Positions 1 through 7,263 are shown, numbered from the stretch's first letter. The stretch is 64,000 nt of DNA from Fictibacillus phosphorivorans (GCF_001629705.1 NZ_CP015378.1:434001-498000); one strand, 5' to 3'. Notes: generated by a model not told the origin, from the letters alone. Made by a program: numbers and translations.

Positions 1-176
1 GTGAAACCAAGTGCAGTACTTTCTATCCCAAGGTGTTTCAGCACTCGTGAAACGTTGATTCCTTTTCCTCCGGGATAAATAAATGTATCTGATGTGCGGT
101 TTATCTGTCCTTCTTTAAAATCCTCCACTCGAGCTAAATAATCAATGGACGGATTCAGTGTGCAAGTATATATCAT
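1..176 (-). CDS. fruK: 1-phosphofructokinase FruK, N-terminal part
   Basis: This is the start of a gene that runs off the left edge of the window. The visible residues read MIYTCTLNPSIDYLARV and later YPGGKGINVSRVL, the N-terminal signature of the PfkB/ribokinase family; FruK phosphorylates fructose-1-phosphate to fructose-1,6-bisphosphate in the cytoplasm. The ATG at 176 overlaps the fruR stop codon (ATGA), so the two are translationally coupled. The FruR neighbour makes FruK more likely than another PfkB sugar kinase such as tagatose-6-phosphate kinase. About 58 of roughly 300 residues are present. Confidence 0.85.
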   Translation of the reverse strand, partial: MIYTCTLNPSIDYLARVEDFKEGQINRTSDTFIYPGGKGINVSRVLKHLGIESTALGF

Positions 177-925
177 GATGTCACAACCTTTATTTCTGTC
201 TTGTCTTGAAAATCATAGATGACGTCATCATCAATATCGTCTGTTATTATGATCGCCTCATTTAATTCTGCTACTTTTGAAAACGAAGTCTCATGAAACT
301 TCGTATGGTCAGCTAATATGAATGCTTTTTGTGAAAGGGAAATCGCTAATCCTTTTACTGCCGCCTCTTCCGGATCGGGTGTAGTGTAACCGGCCTCGAT
401 GTGAATGCCGTTCATCCCAAGGAATACCTTGTCAAACCGATAGGCACTTAAACTTTTAATCGCACTGCTTCCTACAAGTGCTTTTGTTTTAGACTTAACA
501 AGACCGCCTATTAAGTAAGTCTTAATCTCGTGTTCACTTAAAGCTTCAAGGTGGGAGATGGCATTCGTTACAACTGTGATCTCTTTGTTCATTAGATGAG
601 GAATCATCTTAAGTGTTGTCGTGCCTGCATCGAGATAGATGCAATCCCCAGTCTCGATTAAATCGCAAGCATATTGTGCAATTCTTTCTTTTTCTAAAGC
701 GTTTCTCTCGGATTTTTCAAAAACGCTCAATTCTTCGCTTTTTTGGTGAGTAAGTGATGCTCCTCCATGTACGCGTTTTAACTTCTTTTCTCTCTGCAAC
801 TGACTTAGATCTCTGCGTATCGTAGACTCAGAGGATGCTGTTGCTTCTACGAGTTCTTGTATAGTTACTACTGACTTTTCGCCTAATACTTCAATAATCT
901 TACGATGTCTTTCAGGTGTAAGCAT
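173..925 (-). CDS. fruR: DeoR-family transcriptional repressor FruR
   Basis: A 250-residue DeoR-family regulator that probably represses the fructose operon fruR-fruK-fruA. Residues 1-57 form the winged helix-turn-helix (SESTIRRDL, then VHGGASL), which is the DeoR signature. The rest is the sugar-phosphate-sensing domain with the conserved DAGTTT segment near residue 98. The ATG at 925 has a strong ribosome binding site (GGAGGTG, six bases upstream). It is the first gene of the operon and overlaps fruK by four bases. A sigma-A promoter and three phased repeats lie just upstream. The specific FruR name rests on the fruK neighbour. Confidence 0.88.
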   Translation of the reverse strand: MLTPERHRKIIEVLGEKSVVTIQELVEATASSESTIRRDLSQLQREKKLKRVHGGASLTHQKSEELSVFEKSERNALEKERIAQYACDLIETGDCIYLDAGTTTLKMIPHLMNKEITVVTNAISHLEALSEHEIKTYLIGGLVKSKTKALVGSSAIKSLSAYRFDKVFLGMNGIHIEAGYTTPDPEEAAVKGLAISLSQKAFILADHTKFHETSFSKVAELNEAIIITDDIDDDVIYDFQDKTEIKVVTS

Positions 926-960
926 CCTGACACCTCCAAATGTTCTTTATCTTTGACATC

Positions 961-989
961 ATTGTAACGTAAGCCCTTACATTTTTCAA
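961..989 (-). promoter_or_regulatory. sigma-A promoter of fruR operon
   Basis: On the minus strand, TTGAAA (984-989) is followed after exactly 17 bases by TACAAT (961-966). It lies 36 bases before the fruR start, directly next to the phased repeats at 991-1020. Confidence 0.75.
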
Positions 990-990
990 T

Positions 991-1020
991 CACAAACAAC
1001 CAAAAATAATCAAAAACAAC
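991..1020. promoter_or_regulatory. Three 10-bp phased repeats, candidate FruR operator
   Basis: Three consecutive 10-base units share the pattern CAnAAAnAAn: CACAAACAAC, CAAAAATAAT and CAAAAACAAC. They end two bases from the fruR -35 element and lie between the divergent promoters of fruR and the acetyltransferase. DeoR-family repressors often bind repeated T-rich or A-rich boxes next to their own promoter, so this is a candidate autoregulatory operator by inference. Confidence 0.45.
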
Positions 1021-1046
1021 CATAGCCAAAGTATTCCATTTCTTTT

Positions 1047-1055
1047 TGGTATAAT
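1047..1055 (+). promoter_or_regulatory. Extended -10 promoter for AAC(3)-like gene
   Basis: TGGTATAAT is a perfect extended -10 element (TGnTATAAT). No good -35 is seen. Because it overlaps the most upstream ATG (1054), that ATG is unlikely to be the real start of the downstream gene. Confidence 0.5.
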
Positions 1056-1089
1056 GAGAGTACATAAAAAGCTGAAGGTTGTGAGAAGC

Positions 1090-1917
1090 GTGAGTAGTAT
1101 TGAATTACATACAGATTATCCTAAAACGAGGGTGACTTTAGCAGAGAATCTTCGATTATTAGGCCTGAAAAAAGGAATGACCGTTATCGTTCACTCTAGC
1201 TTGAAGTCACTGGGTTGGGTTGTAGGGGGACCTGTTGCAGTTGTACAAGCGTTAATGGACGTTATTACAGAAGAAGGAACATTGGTTATGCCTACACATA
1301 CGGCTCATTATTCTGATCCGGCAGGATGGCTGAATCCACCGGTACCAAAGGATTGGTGGCCGACAATCATAGAAGAGATGCCTGCGTTTGATCCAGCTGT
1401 AACACCAACATATTTTATGGGAGCGATTGTAGAAGCATTTCGCACGTTTCCGGGTGTAATAAGAAGCAATCATCCAACAGAATCTTTTGCTGCATGGGGC
1501 AAAAATAAAGAAACGATCATAAACGATCATTCAGTGGATTTCGGTTTAGGGGAACAGTCACCTCTTGGGAGAGTTTATGAACTTCAGGGCCATGTTCTTC
1601 TGATAGGTGTAGGCTATGATTCGAATACCTCCATGCACTTAGCCGAACATCGCGTACCATCACCAAAAACAGAACAAAATGCTGGCCCACTATTTAGCGA
1701 TGGAAAAAGAGTATGGAAGTCGTTCACTCAAATTTCTTATCGAGAGGAGTTGTTCGAAGAGATTGGAGAGGTTTACGAGCAAAATAATTATCCCGTCAAA
1801 AAAGGAAAAGTAGGAATGGCTGATTGTCGATTGATCCCACAGAGAGAACTCGTGGACTTTACAGAGAATTGGCTGAGTCAGTATGACCAAAGTAATAAAC
1901 CGATTGAGCATGCTTAA
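1090..1917 (+). CDS. Aminoglycoside N(3)-acetyltransferase-like protein
   Basis: Belongs to the AAC(3)/YokD acetyltransferase family, cytoplasmic enzymes that use acetyl-CoA. Family features are the N-terminal VIVHSSLKSLG, the GTLVMPTHT segment and the late LAEHRVPSP. Chromosomal Bacillus members often have unknown natural substrates, so antibiotic resistance should not be assumed. The longest frame starts at ATG 1054, but that codon overlaps a perfect -10 hexamer. The GTG at 1090 (alternative GTG 1081) gives about 275 residues, the usual family length. It is divergent from fruR and followed by yggT. Confidence 0.8.
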   Translation: MSSIELHTDYPKTRVTLAENLRLLGLKKGMTVIVHSSLKSLGWVVGGPVAVVQALMDVITEEGTLVMPTHTAHYSDPAGWLNPPVPKDWWPTIIEEMPAFDPAVTPTYFMGAIVEAFRTFPGVIRSNHPTESFAAWGKNKETIINDHSVDFGLGEQSPLGRVYELQGHVLLIGVGYDSNTSMHLAEHRVPSPKTEQNAGPLFSDGKRVWKSFTQISYREELFEEIGEVYEQNNYPVKKGKVGMADCRLIPQRELVDFTENWLSQYDQSNKPIEHA

Positions 1918-1973
1918 TGTTGTGAAAAGAAGGGTATGTTTAGTAGCAAATCCAATGAAATGAGGGAATTGCG

Positions 1974-2357
1974 ATGAGGCGTTCCGTTCCAGCCACAATT
2001 ATTTCATTCATAGTAGGCATCATTCAGCTAATCTTAATTTTACGTTTTATTTTTCAACTGTTTAATGCAAATGAAGGAGCAGCTTTCGCCCAGCTCATAT
2101 ATGGTCTGAGCCAACCGCTTCTTTTACCATTTGCAGCACTCTTCCCAAACATCGAACTAGCCAATGGATTCGTGATCGAACTGTCAACGATCGTTGCAAT
2201 CATTGTGTATGGTGTAGTCGGCATGTTGCTGAAAAGACTATTCTCAGTGAAAAAAGTAGATCACGTTCAGCGTGAAACAGTTATTAGAGAAGAACCCGTT
2301 GTCAGAGACGAGGCAACGACTAGAGAAAAGAGAATTATCCGAGAAGAAAGAAGATAA
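1974..2357 (+). CDS. YggT-family membrane protein
   Basis: A 127-residue integral membrane protein with two hydrophobic segments (about residues 8-30 and 63-88), the layout of YggT-family proteins. The loop motif YGLSQPLLLPFAALFPN matches the conserved YggT loop. The C-terminal 35 residues are highly charged, rich in Arg and Glu (RETVIREEPVVRDEA), and probably cytoplasmic. YggT proteins are linked to osmotic tolerance and cell-envelope assembly in other bacteria; here the role is unproven. A strong terminator follows directly. Confidence 0.75.
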   Translation: MRRSVPATIISFIVGIIQLILILRFIFQLFNANEGAAFAQLIYGLSQPLLLPFAALFPNIELANGFVIELSTIVAIIVYGVVGMLLKRLFSVKKVDHVQRETVIREEPVVRDEATTREKRIIREERR

Positions 2358-2366
2358 AACCAGAAA

Positions 2367-2399
2367 ACGTACACCAGCAAGTTAGGTGTACGTTTTTTT
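2367..2399 (+). terminator. Rho-independent terminator after yggT
   Basis: Nine-base-pair stem ACGTACACC (2367-2375) with GGTGTACGT (2384-2392), followed by a run of T. Confidence 0.85.
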
Positions 2400-2467
2400 G
2401 TTATTAAAATTAATTTCTCAAGAAGTGTTGCTATTGGATCTTGTTTTCCTTACTTCATCATTGCAAG

Positions 2468-2594
2468 TTGATTGAAGCGTAAGGTTGCCGACTCCTGCGG
2501 GACTGGCGGTCAGGTGAGACCCTTAAGGGCGCAAAGCGGCAAGGGGCTCACCGCCTGCCCCGCGGAAAGCGAGCAACCTGGAGCGGAAATTAAC
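2468..2594 (+). repeat. 128-bp palindromic repeat, copy 1
   Basis: Imperfect long inverted repeat with outer arms GTTGATT and AATTAAC and the conserved inner helix GGTGAG/CTCACC. In this copy the apical helix is CCCTT/AAGGG. It fills the gap between the yggT terminator and the dsrE-like gene. Six more full copies occur in the window. Confidence 0.85.
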
Positions 2595-2645
2595 CACATT
2601 CAAAACCCACTATAAACACTAAAAGGAAGTTTGAAAACTTATATA

Positions 2646-2987
2646 TTATGCAATCGTAATAACTTCATATGTAGCAGATAATTCTACAAAATGTGCCATT
2701 CCTGAAATTTCTCCAGCCGCAAGCTCATTTTCTACTTTATAGTGATCAACACAAGTCTTGCAGGCGAACACTTTAACACCCTTATCTTCTATTTCTTTTA
2801 GATGCAGCGAACATAAAGACTGCTCTGTGAGGCAATAAACACCACGATTCATGAAAAAGATCGCAGCTGGAAGATCGGATTGCTGCTTCAAAACCGTAAA
2901 ATACGTTTCCATTACGTTTTCTCCAAGAGCAGGATCGTTACCAGTACCAAATGAATCAGTTGTTACAAGAATGATTTTGTTCTGCAC
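2646..2987 (-). CDS. DsrE/YedF-like sulfur-relay protein
   Basis: A 113-residue protein of the DsrE/DsrF-like fold, resembling the C-terminal domain of YedF. Family-like features are the N-terminal TTDSFGTGNDPALGENVM and VFACKTCVDHYKVENEL with a CxxC pair. Such proteins handle persulfide sulfur or are associated with selenium metabolism, but many members occur in organisms that do not use selenium. The frame starts at GTG 2987; a clear ribosome binding site is not visible. The possible selenium link matters because of the TGA-containing peroxiredoxin at 14.2 kb. Function here is inferred only. Confidence 0.7.
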   Translation of the reverse strand: MQNKIILVTTDSFGTGNDPALGENVMETYFTVLKQQSDLPAAIFFMNRGVYCLTEQSLCSLHLKEIEDKGVKVFACKTCVDHYKVENELAAGEISGMAHFVELSATYEVITIA

Positions 2988-3106
2988 GTCAAATCACGCC
3001 TCTCTCATATTCTTTTGGCGTTAGCCAATATCTTTGTGTGAATTATACCACGCTTTGTTTAAACAAAGTCAGAGTTTGTTATGCTAGAAAGAGGAGGCTG
3101 ATGGTT

Positions 3107-3850
3107 ATGAATGAATCACTTTTTAACGTTATCGAAAAAGAAGAAGGACGTCGAGCAACTTTTGAAGTCCTTGAATATAAGCAGTTGCCTGTAACAAGTG
3201 CAGGTTCAAGTTCTTCTTACTACGCCAAAGAAACGGGAATATCGTTAAAACAAGTTCGGATCACATTGCGCCAAGGAGCGGTTCAAGCTGAAGCGGGAGC
3301 TTTGCAGTTTATGAAAGGTGATCTTGGTTTGAAGAGCAATGCTGGTGGAGTTGGAGGGTTCATGAAGAAGATGGCTTCCAATATCTTAACGGAAGAATCT
3401 CTTTTCAAACCATTATATGAAGGTACCGGAGAAATTTATTTAGAGCCCTCGTATGGTCATTACTTATTATTAAACTTAAACGACGAAGAAGTTGTTGCAG
3501 ATCGCGGAATGTTTTATGCGGCAGAACCGTCTGTGCAATTGGGTGTAGCTAGACAAAAACTAACGTCTTCTATAAAAGGAGAGGATGGCCTGTTTCAAAC
3601 GAGATTAAGAGGCTCAGGATTTTGTGTGCTTCAGAGTCCAGTTCCTCTTCAACAGATCATGAAGATACAGCTTCATGATGAAAAACTGCAAGTGGATGGT
3701 AACTTTGCGCTCTTAAGAAAAGGAGATATCGATTTTTCTGTAAAACGAGCATCCTCTTCTATCATTGGATCTGCGACAAGTGGTGAAGGTTACTTGCACG
3801 TTTTTGAAGGAACCGGCGAGGTGTGGATCGCACCAACACTAGGAAGATAA
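3107..3850 (+). CDS. AIM24-family protein
   Basis: A 247-residue AIM24-family protein (beta-rich fold related to mitochondrial Aim24). Typical features are VQAEAGALQFMKGDLGL and the repeated LYEGTGEIYLEPS / FEGTGEVWIAPT motifs, an internal duplication of the barrel halves. The biochemical role of bacterial AIM24 is unknown. The frame is open from GTG 3038, but GAGGAGG at 3091-3097 sits nine bases before ATG 3107, so that start was chosen; ATG 3101 is only three bases from the site. A terminator follows. Confidence 0.8.
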   Translation: MNESLFNVIEKEEGRRATFEVLEYKQLPVTSAGSSSSYYAKETGISLKQVRITLRQGAVQAEAGALQFMKGDLGLKSNAGGVGGFMKKMASNILTEESLFKPLYEGTGEIYLEPSYGHYLLLNLNDEEVVADRGMFYAAEPSVQLGVARQKLTSSIKGEDGLFQTRLRGSGFCVLQSPVPLQQIMKIQLHDEKLQVDGNFALLRKGDIDFSVKRASSSIIGSATSGEGYLHVFEGTGEVWIAPTLGR

Positions 3851-3857
3851 AAGAAAA

Positions 3858-3900
3858 GCTGACAGAAAAGGATAAACATATGCCTTTCTGTCAGCATTTT
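3858..3900. terminator. Bidirectional terminator
   Basis: Eleven-base-pair stem GCTGACAGAAA (3858-3868) with TTTCTGTCAGC (3885-3895) and a T run on the plus strand. It separates the convergent AIM24 and Hsp20 genes. Confidence 0.8.
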
Positions 3901-3940
3901 TTATAGGCATTAATATACATAAGAAAATGAAATGTTGCAC

Positions 3941-4483
3941 CTACTCTTCAAACTGCCCGTTACTGTTAAATACATTGGCAGTATTGTTGGCATTACTGCC
4001 TTTCTCAACTCTATTATCACTTGAATCATTTACGACTTGTATAGGAACAGTCGGATTCATAACTTCTCCACCATTTTTGTTAACGGAAATGGTTAAGATG
4101 CCATTCGTATATTGGGCTTTCACATCTTCGTTTCGAAACATAAAAGGCAGTTGGACAAACCTCTCCGTTCGTTTCATTGCCTTCCTTTGCTGAAAATGCC
4201 CCGTTCGTTTGTTTTTTGTTGACCGAATTTCTTCCCGCTGTGCTTTAATCTGAAGTCCTTGATTGAGGATCTCGATCTGAAGGTCTTCAGGGTTATAGTC
4301 TTTTAGGTTCGCGCGAATTTTGTATTCGTCTGTTGTCTCTTCTGTATCCACTTCAAACGACATCTGGTCTGCAAATTTCTCGAACTGATTGAGCCCTTTG
4401 CTGACGTATTGGTCAAAAGAATTTAGCCAGTCATCCATAGAACGGTTATTAAAAAATGGCATCAATGGACCCTTGCCTAACAT
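3941..4483 (-). CDS. Hsp20/alpha-crystallin protein, probable spore coat chaperone
   Basis: A 180-residue small heat-shock protein. The alpha-crystallin domain covers about residues 45-150 (DEYKIRANLKDYNPEDLQIEI and the late TNGILTISVNK). It lies directly behind gerPF and appears co-transcribed from the sigma-K-like promoter at 4770-4798, which suggests mother-cell expression late in sporulation, like the B. subtilis coat proteins CotM and CotP. Start ATG 4483 has TAGGAGGT seven bases upstream. Role in the coat is inferred from context. Confidence 0.78.
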   Translation of the reverse strand: MLGKGPLMPFFNNRSMDDWLNSFDQYVSKGLNQFEKFADQMSFEVDTEETTDEYKIRANLKDYNPEDLQIEILNQGLQIKAQREEIRSTKNKRTGHFQQRKAMKRTERFVQLPFMFRNEDVKAQYTNGILTISVNKNGGEVMNPTVPIQVVNDSSDNRVEKGSNANNTANVFNSNGQFEE

Positions 4484-4494
4484 ACTTATACCTC

Positions 4495-4713
4495 CTAAGC
4501 ATTGCCGGCATTATTCGAATCGAAAATATCAGGATCTAATGTGTTTGTTGCGTTAACTACGTTTGTTGTTTGTATAAAATTCCCTGTGTTTCCTCCGCCA
4601 GATCCGTTGTATCCTTTGCCTGTTGATTTGGGATTGATGACGAGCGTATCGCCAAAATTCACAACCCCTTCTGCCGCATTAATATTAATAGGAGCTACAA
4701 TTAAACAGGGCAC
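4495..4713 (-). CDS. gerPF: GerPA/GerPF-family spore germination protein, GerPF-like
   Basis: A 72-residue member of the GerPA/GerPF family, needed for normal passage of germinants through the spore coat. The core reads GVVNFGDTLVINPKS, GSGGGNTGNF and ATNTLDPDIFD. The open frame starts at GTG 4722, but that codon lies inside the ribosome binding site GGGAGGTG; the GTG at 4713 gives an N-terminus MPCLIVAPIN that aligns with the usual MPAIVGPI. It is divergent from the rest of the gerP operon, whereas gerPF is usually the last gene of gerPABCDEF. The A/F paralogue assignment is by sequence flavour. Confidence 0.78.
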   Translation of the reverse strand: MPCLIVAPININAAEGVVNFGDTLVINPKSTGKGYNGSGGGNTGNFIQTTNVVNATNTLDPDIFDSNNAGNA

Positions 4714-4769
4714 TTTTAGCACCTCCCTTTTTGTATAAAAATAACGATTGTGACGTCGTCCTTTACAGA

Positions 4770-4798
4770 TAAGTTATGTAGGTAGAAGCCTAAAGGTG
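4770..4798 (-). promoter_or_regulatory. Sigma-K-type promoter for gerPF-hsp20
   Basis: On the minus strand a CAC (4796-4798) is followed after 17 bases by CATAACTTA (4770-4778). This matches the sigma-K pattern AC-N17-CATAnnnTA exactly. Confidence 0.65.
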
Positions 4799-4814
4799 AA
4801 TGGAAACGTTTAGG

Positions 4815-4843
4815 CACAAAAGATTGGGCGTATGCATAACATG
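4815..4843 (+). promoter_or_regulatory. Sigma-K-type promoter for gerPA operon
   Basis: On the plus strand a CAC (4815-4817) is followed after 17 bases by CATAACATG (4835-4843), fitting AC-N17-CATAnnnT. It sits about 40 bases before gerPA and is divergent from the promoter at 4770-4798. Confidence 0.6.
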
Positions 4844-4875
4844 TGAGAAGTACTTGAAAGTGGGGATGAACGTAT

Positions 4876-5097
4876 ATGCCAGCAATTGTGGGATCTGTAT
4901 CAGTAAACTCCATATCGAGCGGCAGCGTTTTTCATGTGGGAGACGTCCAGACCATATGCCCAGTCAGTTACGCAAAAACGTATGCAGGTGCAGGATCTTT
5001 CAATACGGGGGATAATCTTCGTCTGGAGAACGGCTATAATGTAACGTTTACACAAGATCCTGATGTAAATGACAGTAATGCAGCAGCAAATTTTTAA
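4876..5097 (+). CDS. gerPA: Spore germination protein GerPA
   Basis: A 73-residue GerPA/GerPF-family protein: MPAIVGSVSVNSISSG, FHVGDVQTICPVS, then KTYAGAGSFNTGDNL and DPDVNDSN. It is part of the mother-cell gerP operon that makes the spore coat permeable to germinants. It is the first gene of the plus-strand run gerPA-C-D-E-B-hsp20. A GGGGAT ribosome binding site precedes ATG 4876, and a sigma-K-like promoter lies just upstream. Confidence 0.85.
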   Translation: MPAIVGSVSVNSISSGSVFHVGDVQTICPVSYAKTYAGAGSFNTGDNLRLENGYNVTFTQDPDVNDSNAAANF

Positions 5098-5152
5098 ACA
5101 ACAAGCAAATTCCTTAGGTAGAAGGCATACATCTAACTAAGGAGCTGATTGT

Positions 5153-5779
5153 ATGAATGAAGAGAGCAATTATTACTTGAGCAAGCTACAACAGATGATT
5201 CTCGATCAGAATGATAAGATTAGCGACTTGGAAGAGCAGATAAAAGCATTAAAGAGAAAGGTAAGTGATCTATCCTCTCAACCTCAAAATGTAGAATATA
5301 AGTTTGATCAATTAAAGATAGAAAAACTTGAAGGTACCCTGCACATTGGACTCGGGTCTTCAGCTGATAGCAAAGACTTGATCGAACAGTTCAATATTGG
5401 TCAGAATACCCTTCAGATGCCTGGAAAGATGGAACGAAGTACGATTGAAAATCCAAACTACCGAGAGATGATTCAAGTGATGGATGGCTTTTTTGAGAAA
5501 GAAGCTCCTGTTTATTTAAAGTCACTTGAAAGTAAAATGAACGTTCCTTTAGATGAACCTTATCGAATCTTCATATTAGAAGATGTACAGCGCCAAGTTC
5601 CAGGGCGGATCAAGCACTATCTCACAAAATATGAGCCAAAAGATGAGCGGGGCAGAAGAGATATCATTCAAAAAACAAAAGAGGATATCTATCGTGGTAT
5701 CGAGACGTTTATCGTACATTTACGAGATTCTAAGTCTACTGGAGGAGATGAGAGTGAAATTTTGCGTAACCAATCATGA
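5153..5779 (+). CDS. gerPC: Spore germination protein GerPC
   Basis: A 208-residue GerPC-like protein. The N-terminus (about residues 5-45) is a predicted coiled coil (KLQQMILDQNDKISDLEEQI). It is followed by the family segment KIEKLEGTLHIGLGSS and a C-terminal region that includes QVPGRIKHYL. Bacillus GerPC is about 200 residues, so length fits. A good AAGGAG site precedes ATG 5153. The 3' end overlaps gerPD by 26 bases. Function in coat permeability is known for the operon as a whole, not for this protein individually. Confidence 0.85.
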   Translation: MNEESNYYLSKLQQMILDQNDKISDLEEQIKALKRKVSDLSSQPQNVEYKFDQLKIEKLEGTLHIGLGSSADSKDLIEQFNIGQNTLQMPGKMERSTIENPNYREMIQVMDGFFEKEAPVYLKSLESKMNVPLDEPYRIFILEDVQRQVPGRIKHYLTKYEPKDERGRRDIIQKTKEDIYRGIETFIVHLRDSKSTGGDESEILRNQS

Positions 5780-5924
5780 GTTATTTGTTGGAGAGATTCA
5801 CATTATCGGTGTAGGGCTATCGTCAGTGGTATTAATCGGAGACACAGATTGTATCAGTCTAGGATCTGCATTCGACACACCTCCGGAATCTTTAGTCTTA
5901 GGTACTACACTCGTTCCTCTATAG
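5754..5924 (+). CDS. gerPD: Spore germination protein GerPD
   Basis: A 56-residue protein beginning at GTG 5754 with GGAGGAG at 5741-5747. The sequence KFCVTNHELFVGEIHI and GLSSVVLIGDTDCISL fits GerPD, which is about 58 residues in B. subtilis. The frame is open upstream to 5583, but that part is a shadow of gerPC. It lies between gerPC (26-base overlap) and gerPE (six-base gap), so the operon is tightly packed. Confidence 0.82.
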   Translation: MKFCVTNHELFVGEIHIIGVGLSSVVLIGDTDCISLGSAFDTPPESLVLGTTLVPL

Positions 5925-5930
5925 AGGTGT

Positions 5931-6329
5931 ATGATGTATCGAACATCTGTCGTTGACTGTATCGTATTGAATTCTCTCGCTAACTCAGGTGTTTTGCAAA
6001 CGGGAGACACTGACAAAATCAATAGTTTTTCTGCAGCTCTGGCTATCCAGAGAGAAAGTACAAAGTATGGAACGTTCAATGTTCCATACAGCAAATATAA
6101 AGTTTTTTCACAGCCGGTATTGGTTCCAGTTTGTCCGGTGTATAAGGTAAAACAAACGTATCATGCGAATCCTTATATTCGAGTTGGGAAAATAGATATT
6201 CTTGGGGTGTCCAGTTCATCAATCCTTCATATTGGTTCGGTTAATGATATAAAACTTCAATCTCGTGTTAAACATGTTCGTAATTTTTTTACGAATCCTT
6301 ATCCGGAAAGTGAGGAGGAGGAAATATGA
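5931..6329 (+). CDS. gerPE: Spore germination protein GerPE
   Basis: A 132-residue GerPE-like protein. It shares the GerP small beta motif twice (NSLANSGVLQTGDTDKI near the start and VSSSSILHIGSVNDI near residue 95), which relates it to GerPB and GerPD. Two adjacent ATG codons (5931 and 5934) follow AGAGGTG; 5934 has the better spacing. The stop codon overlaps the next ATG (ATGA), so gerPB is coupled to it. Confidence 0.83.
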   Translation: MMYRTSVVDCIVLNSLANSGVLQTGDTDKINSFSAALAIQRESTKYGTFNVPYSKYKVFSQPVLVPVCPVYKVKQTYHANPYIRVGKIDILGVSSSSILHIGSVNDIKLQSRVKHVRNFFTNPYPESEEEEI

Positions 6330-6529
6330 ACCTTTTTGTTAGTCAGACGATCGTCATTCAACAGATAAGAGTAGATGGCATACAAAACTCATCTGTGCTC
6401 CAAATAGGAAGCGCGGGGGTTATACAGCCGATATCGCAATTATTTAACACAGGCGGTTTTACAGGTCCTGCCCCTCAGATTCCGGATCCGGATACTGCTC
6501 CTTCTGTTCCTTTAGGGCCGCCTTCATAA
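6326..6529 (+). CDS. gerPB: Spore germination protein GerPB
   Basis: A 67-residue GerPB-like protein: NLFVSQTIVIQQIRVDGI, then NSSVLQIGSAGVIQPIS and a proline-rich tail (PAPQIPDPDTAPSVPLGP). In B. subtilis gerPB is the second gene; here it sits at the end of the run, after gerPE. It overlaps gerPE by four bases and is followed at once by an hsp20 gene. Confidence 0.8.
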   Translation: MNLFVSQTIVIQQIRVDGIQNSSVLQIGSAGVIQPISQLFNTGGFTGPAPQIPDPDTAPSVPLGPPS

Positions 6530-6541
6530 GAGGTGATTGAA

Positions 6542-6988
6542 TTGGACACTTGGAAACAAATGATGGACTGGAAAAGGATGGCCGAAGAATATTTTGGTGA
6601 TCAGTTCTTTACACCGAATCAAAATCAAAGGTCGACTAATAATCAAAATAATGAGAGTCCTCTTTGCAACATCTATGACACACCACAAGAAATTTGCTGT
6701 GTATTGGCACTGCCTGGTTTGAATCGTACAGAGGATGTTGAAGTTATGGTCGATCCGTTTAAACTGACCGTACAAGGAAAGTTATCGCTGACGTTAGATT
6801 CCTATCACTTAAGTTCGGAGGAATTTCAACTCGGTGCTTTTCATCGAGAGATTCATTTACCAGAAAGAGTTCTTCAAGAGCCTGTTCAGGCTTTTTATCG
6901 AAAAGGGTTATTATTCATTCGCTTACTAAAAGATACAAGACCTGGAGCAAATCAGCGAAAAGTAAATCTAAACTGGGTGCAAGAATAG
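6542..6988 (+). CDS. Hsp20/alpha-crystallin protein, second copy
   Basis: A small heat-shock-like protein of 148 residues, distinct from the copy at 3941-4483. The alpha-crystallin region spans about residues 45-140 (CCVLALPGLNRTEDVEVMV, and FYRKGLLFIRLLK near the end). The frame is open from GTG 6533, but that codon lies within the AGAGGTGA ribosome binding site, so TTG 6542 five bases later is chosen. Its position as last gene of the gerP run points to sporulation-specific expression and a coat role, by context. Confidence 0.72.
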   Translation: MDTWKQMMDWKRMAEEYFGDQFFTPNQNQRSTNNQNNESPLCNIYDTPQEICCVLALPGLNRTEDVEVMVDPFKLTVQGKLSLTLDSYHLSSEEFQLGAFHREIHLPERVLQEPVQAFYRKGLLFIRLLKDTRPGANQRKVNLNWVQE

Positions 6989-7002
6989 TAGTAAACGTGT
7001 TC

Positions 7003-7032
7003 TTGACGACCATATATGTACTACCTTACAAT
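7003..7032 (+). promoter_or_regulatory. Sigma-A promoter of ABC-F leader
   Basis: TTGACG (7003-7008) and TACAAT (7027-7032) with an 18-base spacer. Transcription from here would give a leader of about 225 bases before the ABC-F start codon. Confidence 0.65.
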
Positions 7033-7056
7033 AAAGGAAAACAACGGAAGGAACAG

Positions 7057-7086
7057 GTGTATACGTCCAATGCGCAATTAATCTGA
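7057..7086 (+). CDS. Nine-residue leader peptide of ABC-F gene
   Basis: A short frame GTG-to-TGA encoding MYTSNAQLI with a GGAAGGA ribosome binding site a few bases upstream. It lies about 20 bases after the predicted transcription start of a long leader. Short leader frames are typical of antibiotic-responsive attenuation in front of resistance ABC-F genes. The bases AACAGG (7052-7057) next to its start can pair with CCTGTT (7164-7169). Confidence 0.45.
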   Translation: MYTSNAQLI

Positions 7087-7233
7087 TTTTAGCCATTTAC
7101 TTGAATAAAAAAGTAGAACGCTAGATAGGATTTCTCTGCCCATTTTTAGGACTTCATTACAGGCCTGTTTTTTTGTTGCAAAAAGACGTGTTATTGCGTG
7201 TTTTTTTGTGATACTTATTTTGGCTTGGGGCAG

Positions 7234-7263
7234 ACCTCTCTAGTTAATAGGGGAGGTTTTTTT
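7234..7263 (+). promoter_or_regulatory. Attenuator hairpin overlapping the ABC-F ribosome binding site
   Basis: ACCTCTC (7234-7240) pairs with the 3' arm at 7250-7257 (GGGGAGGT), followed by seven T. The 3' arm is also the GGGAGG ribosome binding site of the ABC-F gene (7251-7256). The structure could therefore stop transcription and also hide the start site. Confidence 0.6.

Noticed and set aside
883..1065. 60-residue frame over the fruR/acetyltransferase promoter region
   Set aside because: It overlaps the two promoters and phased repeats, has no ribosome binding site and no recognisable product.
1054..1089. ATG 1054 as the start of the AAC(3)-like gene
   Set aside because: It overlaps a perfect extended -10 hexamer and gives an N-terminal extension not typical of the family; GTG 1090 or 1081 preferred.
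1090..1917. Calling the AAC(3)-like gene an aminoglycoside resistance gene
   Set aside because: Chromosomal Bacillus members of this family often lack proven resistance; sequence alone does not decide.
2646..2987. DsrE/YedF-like gene as proof of selenium metabolism
   Set aside because: The family also occurs in many organisms without selenocysteine; used only as weak supporting context.
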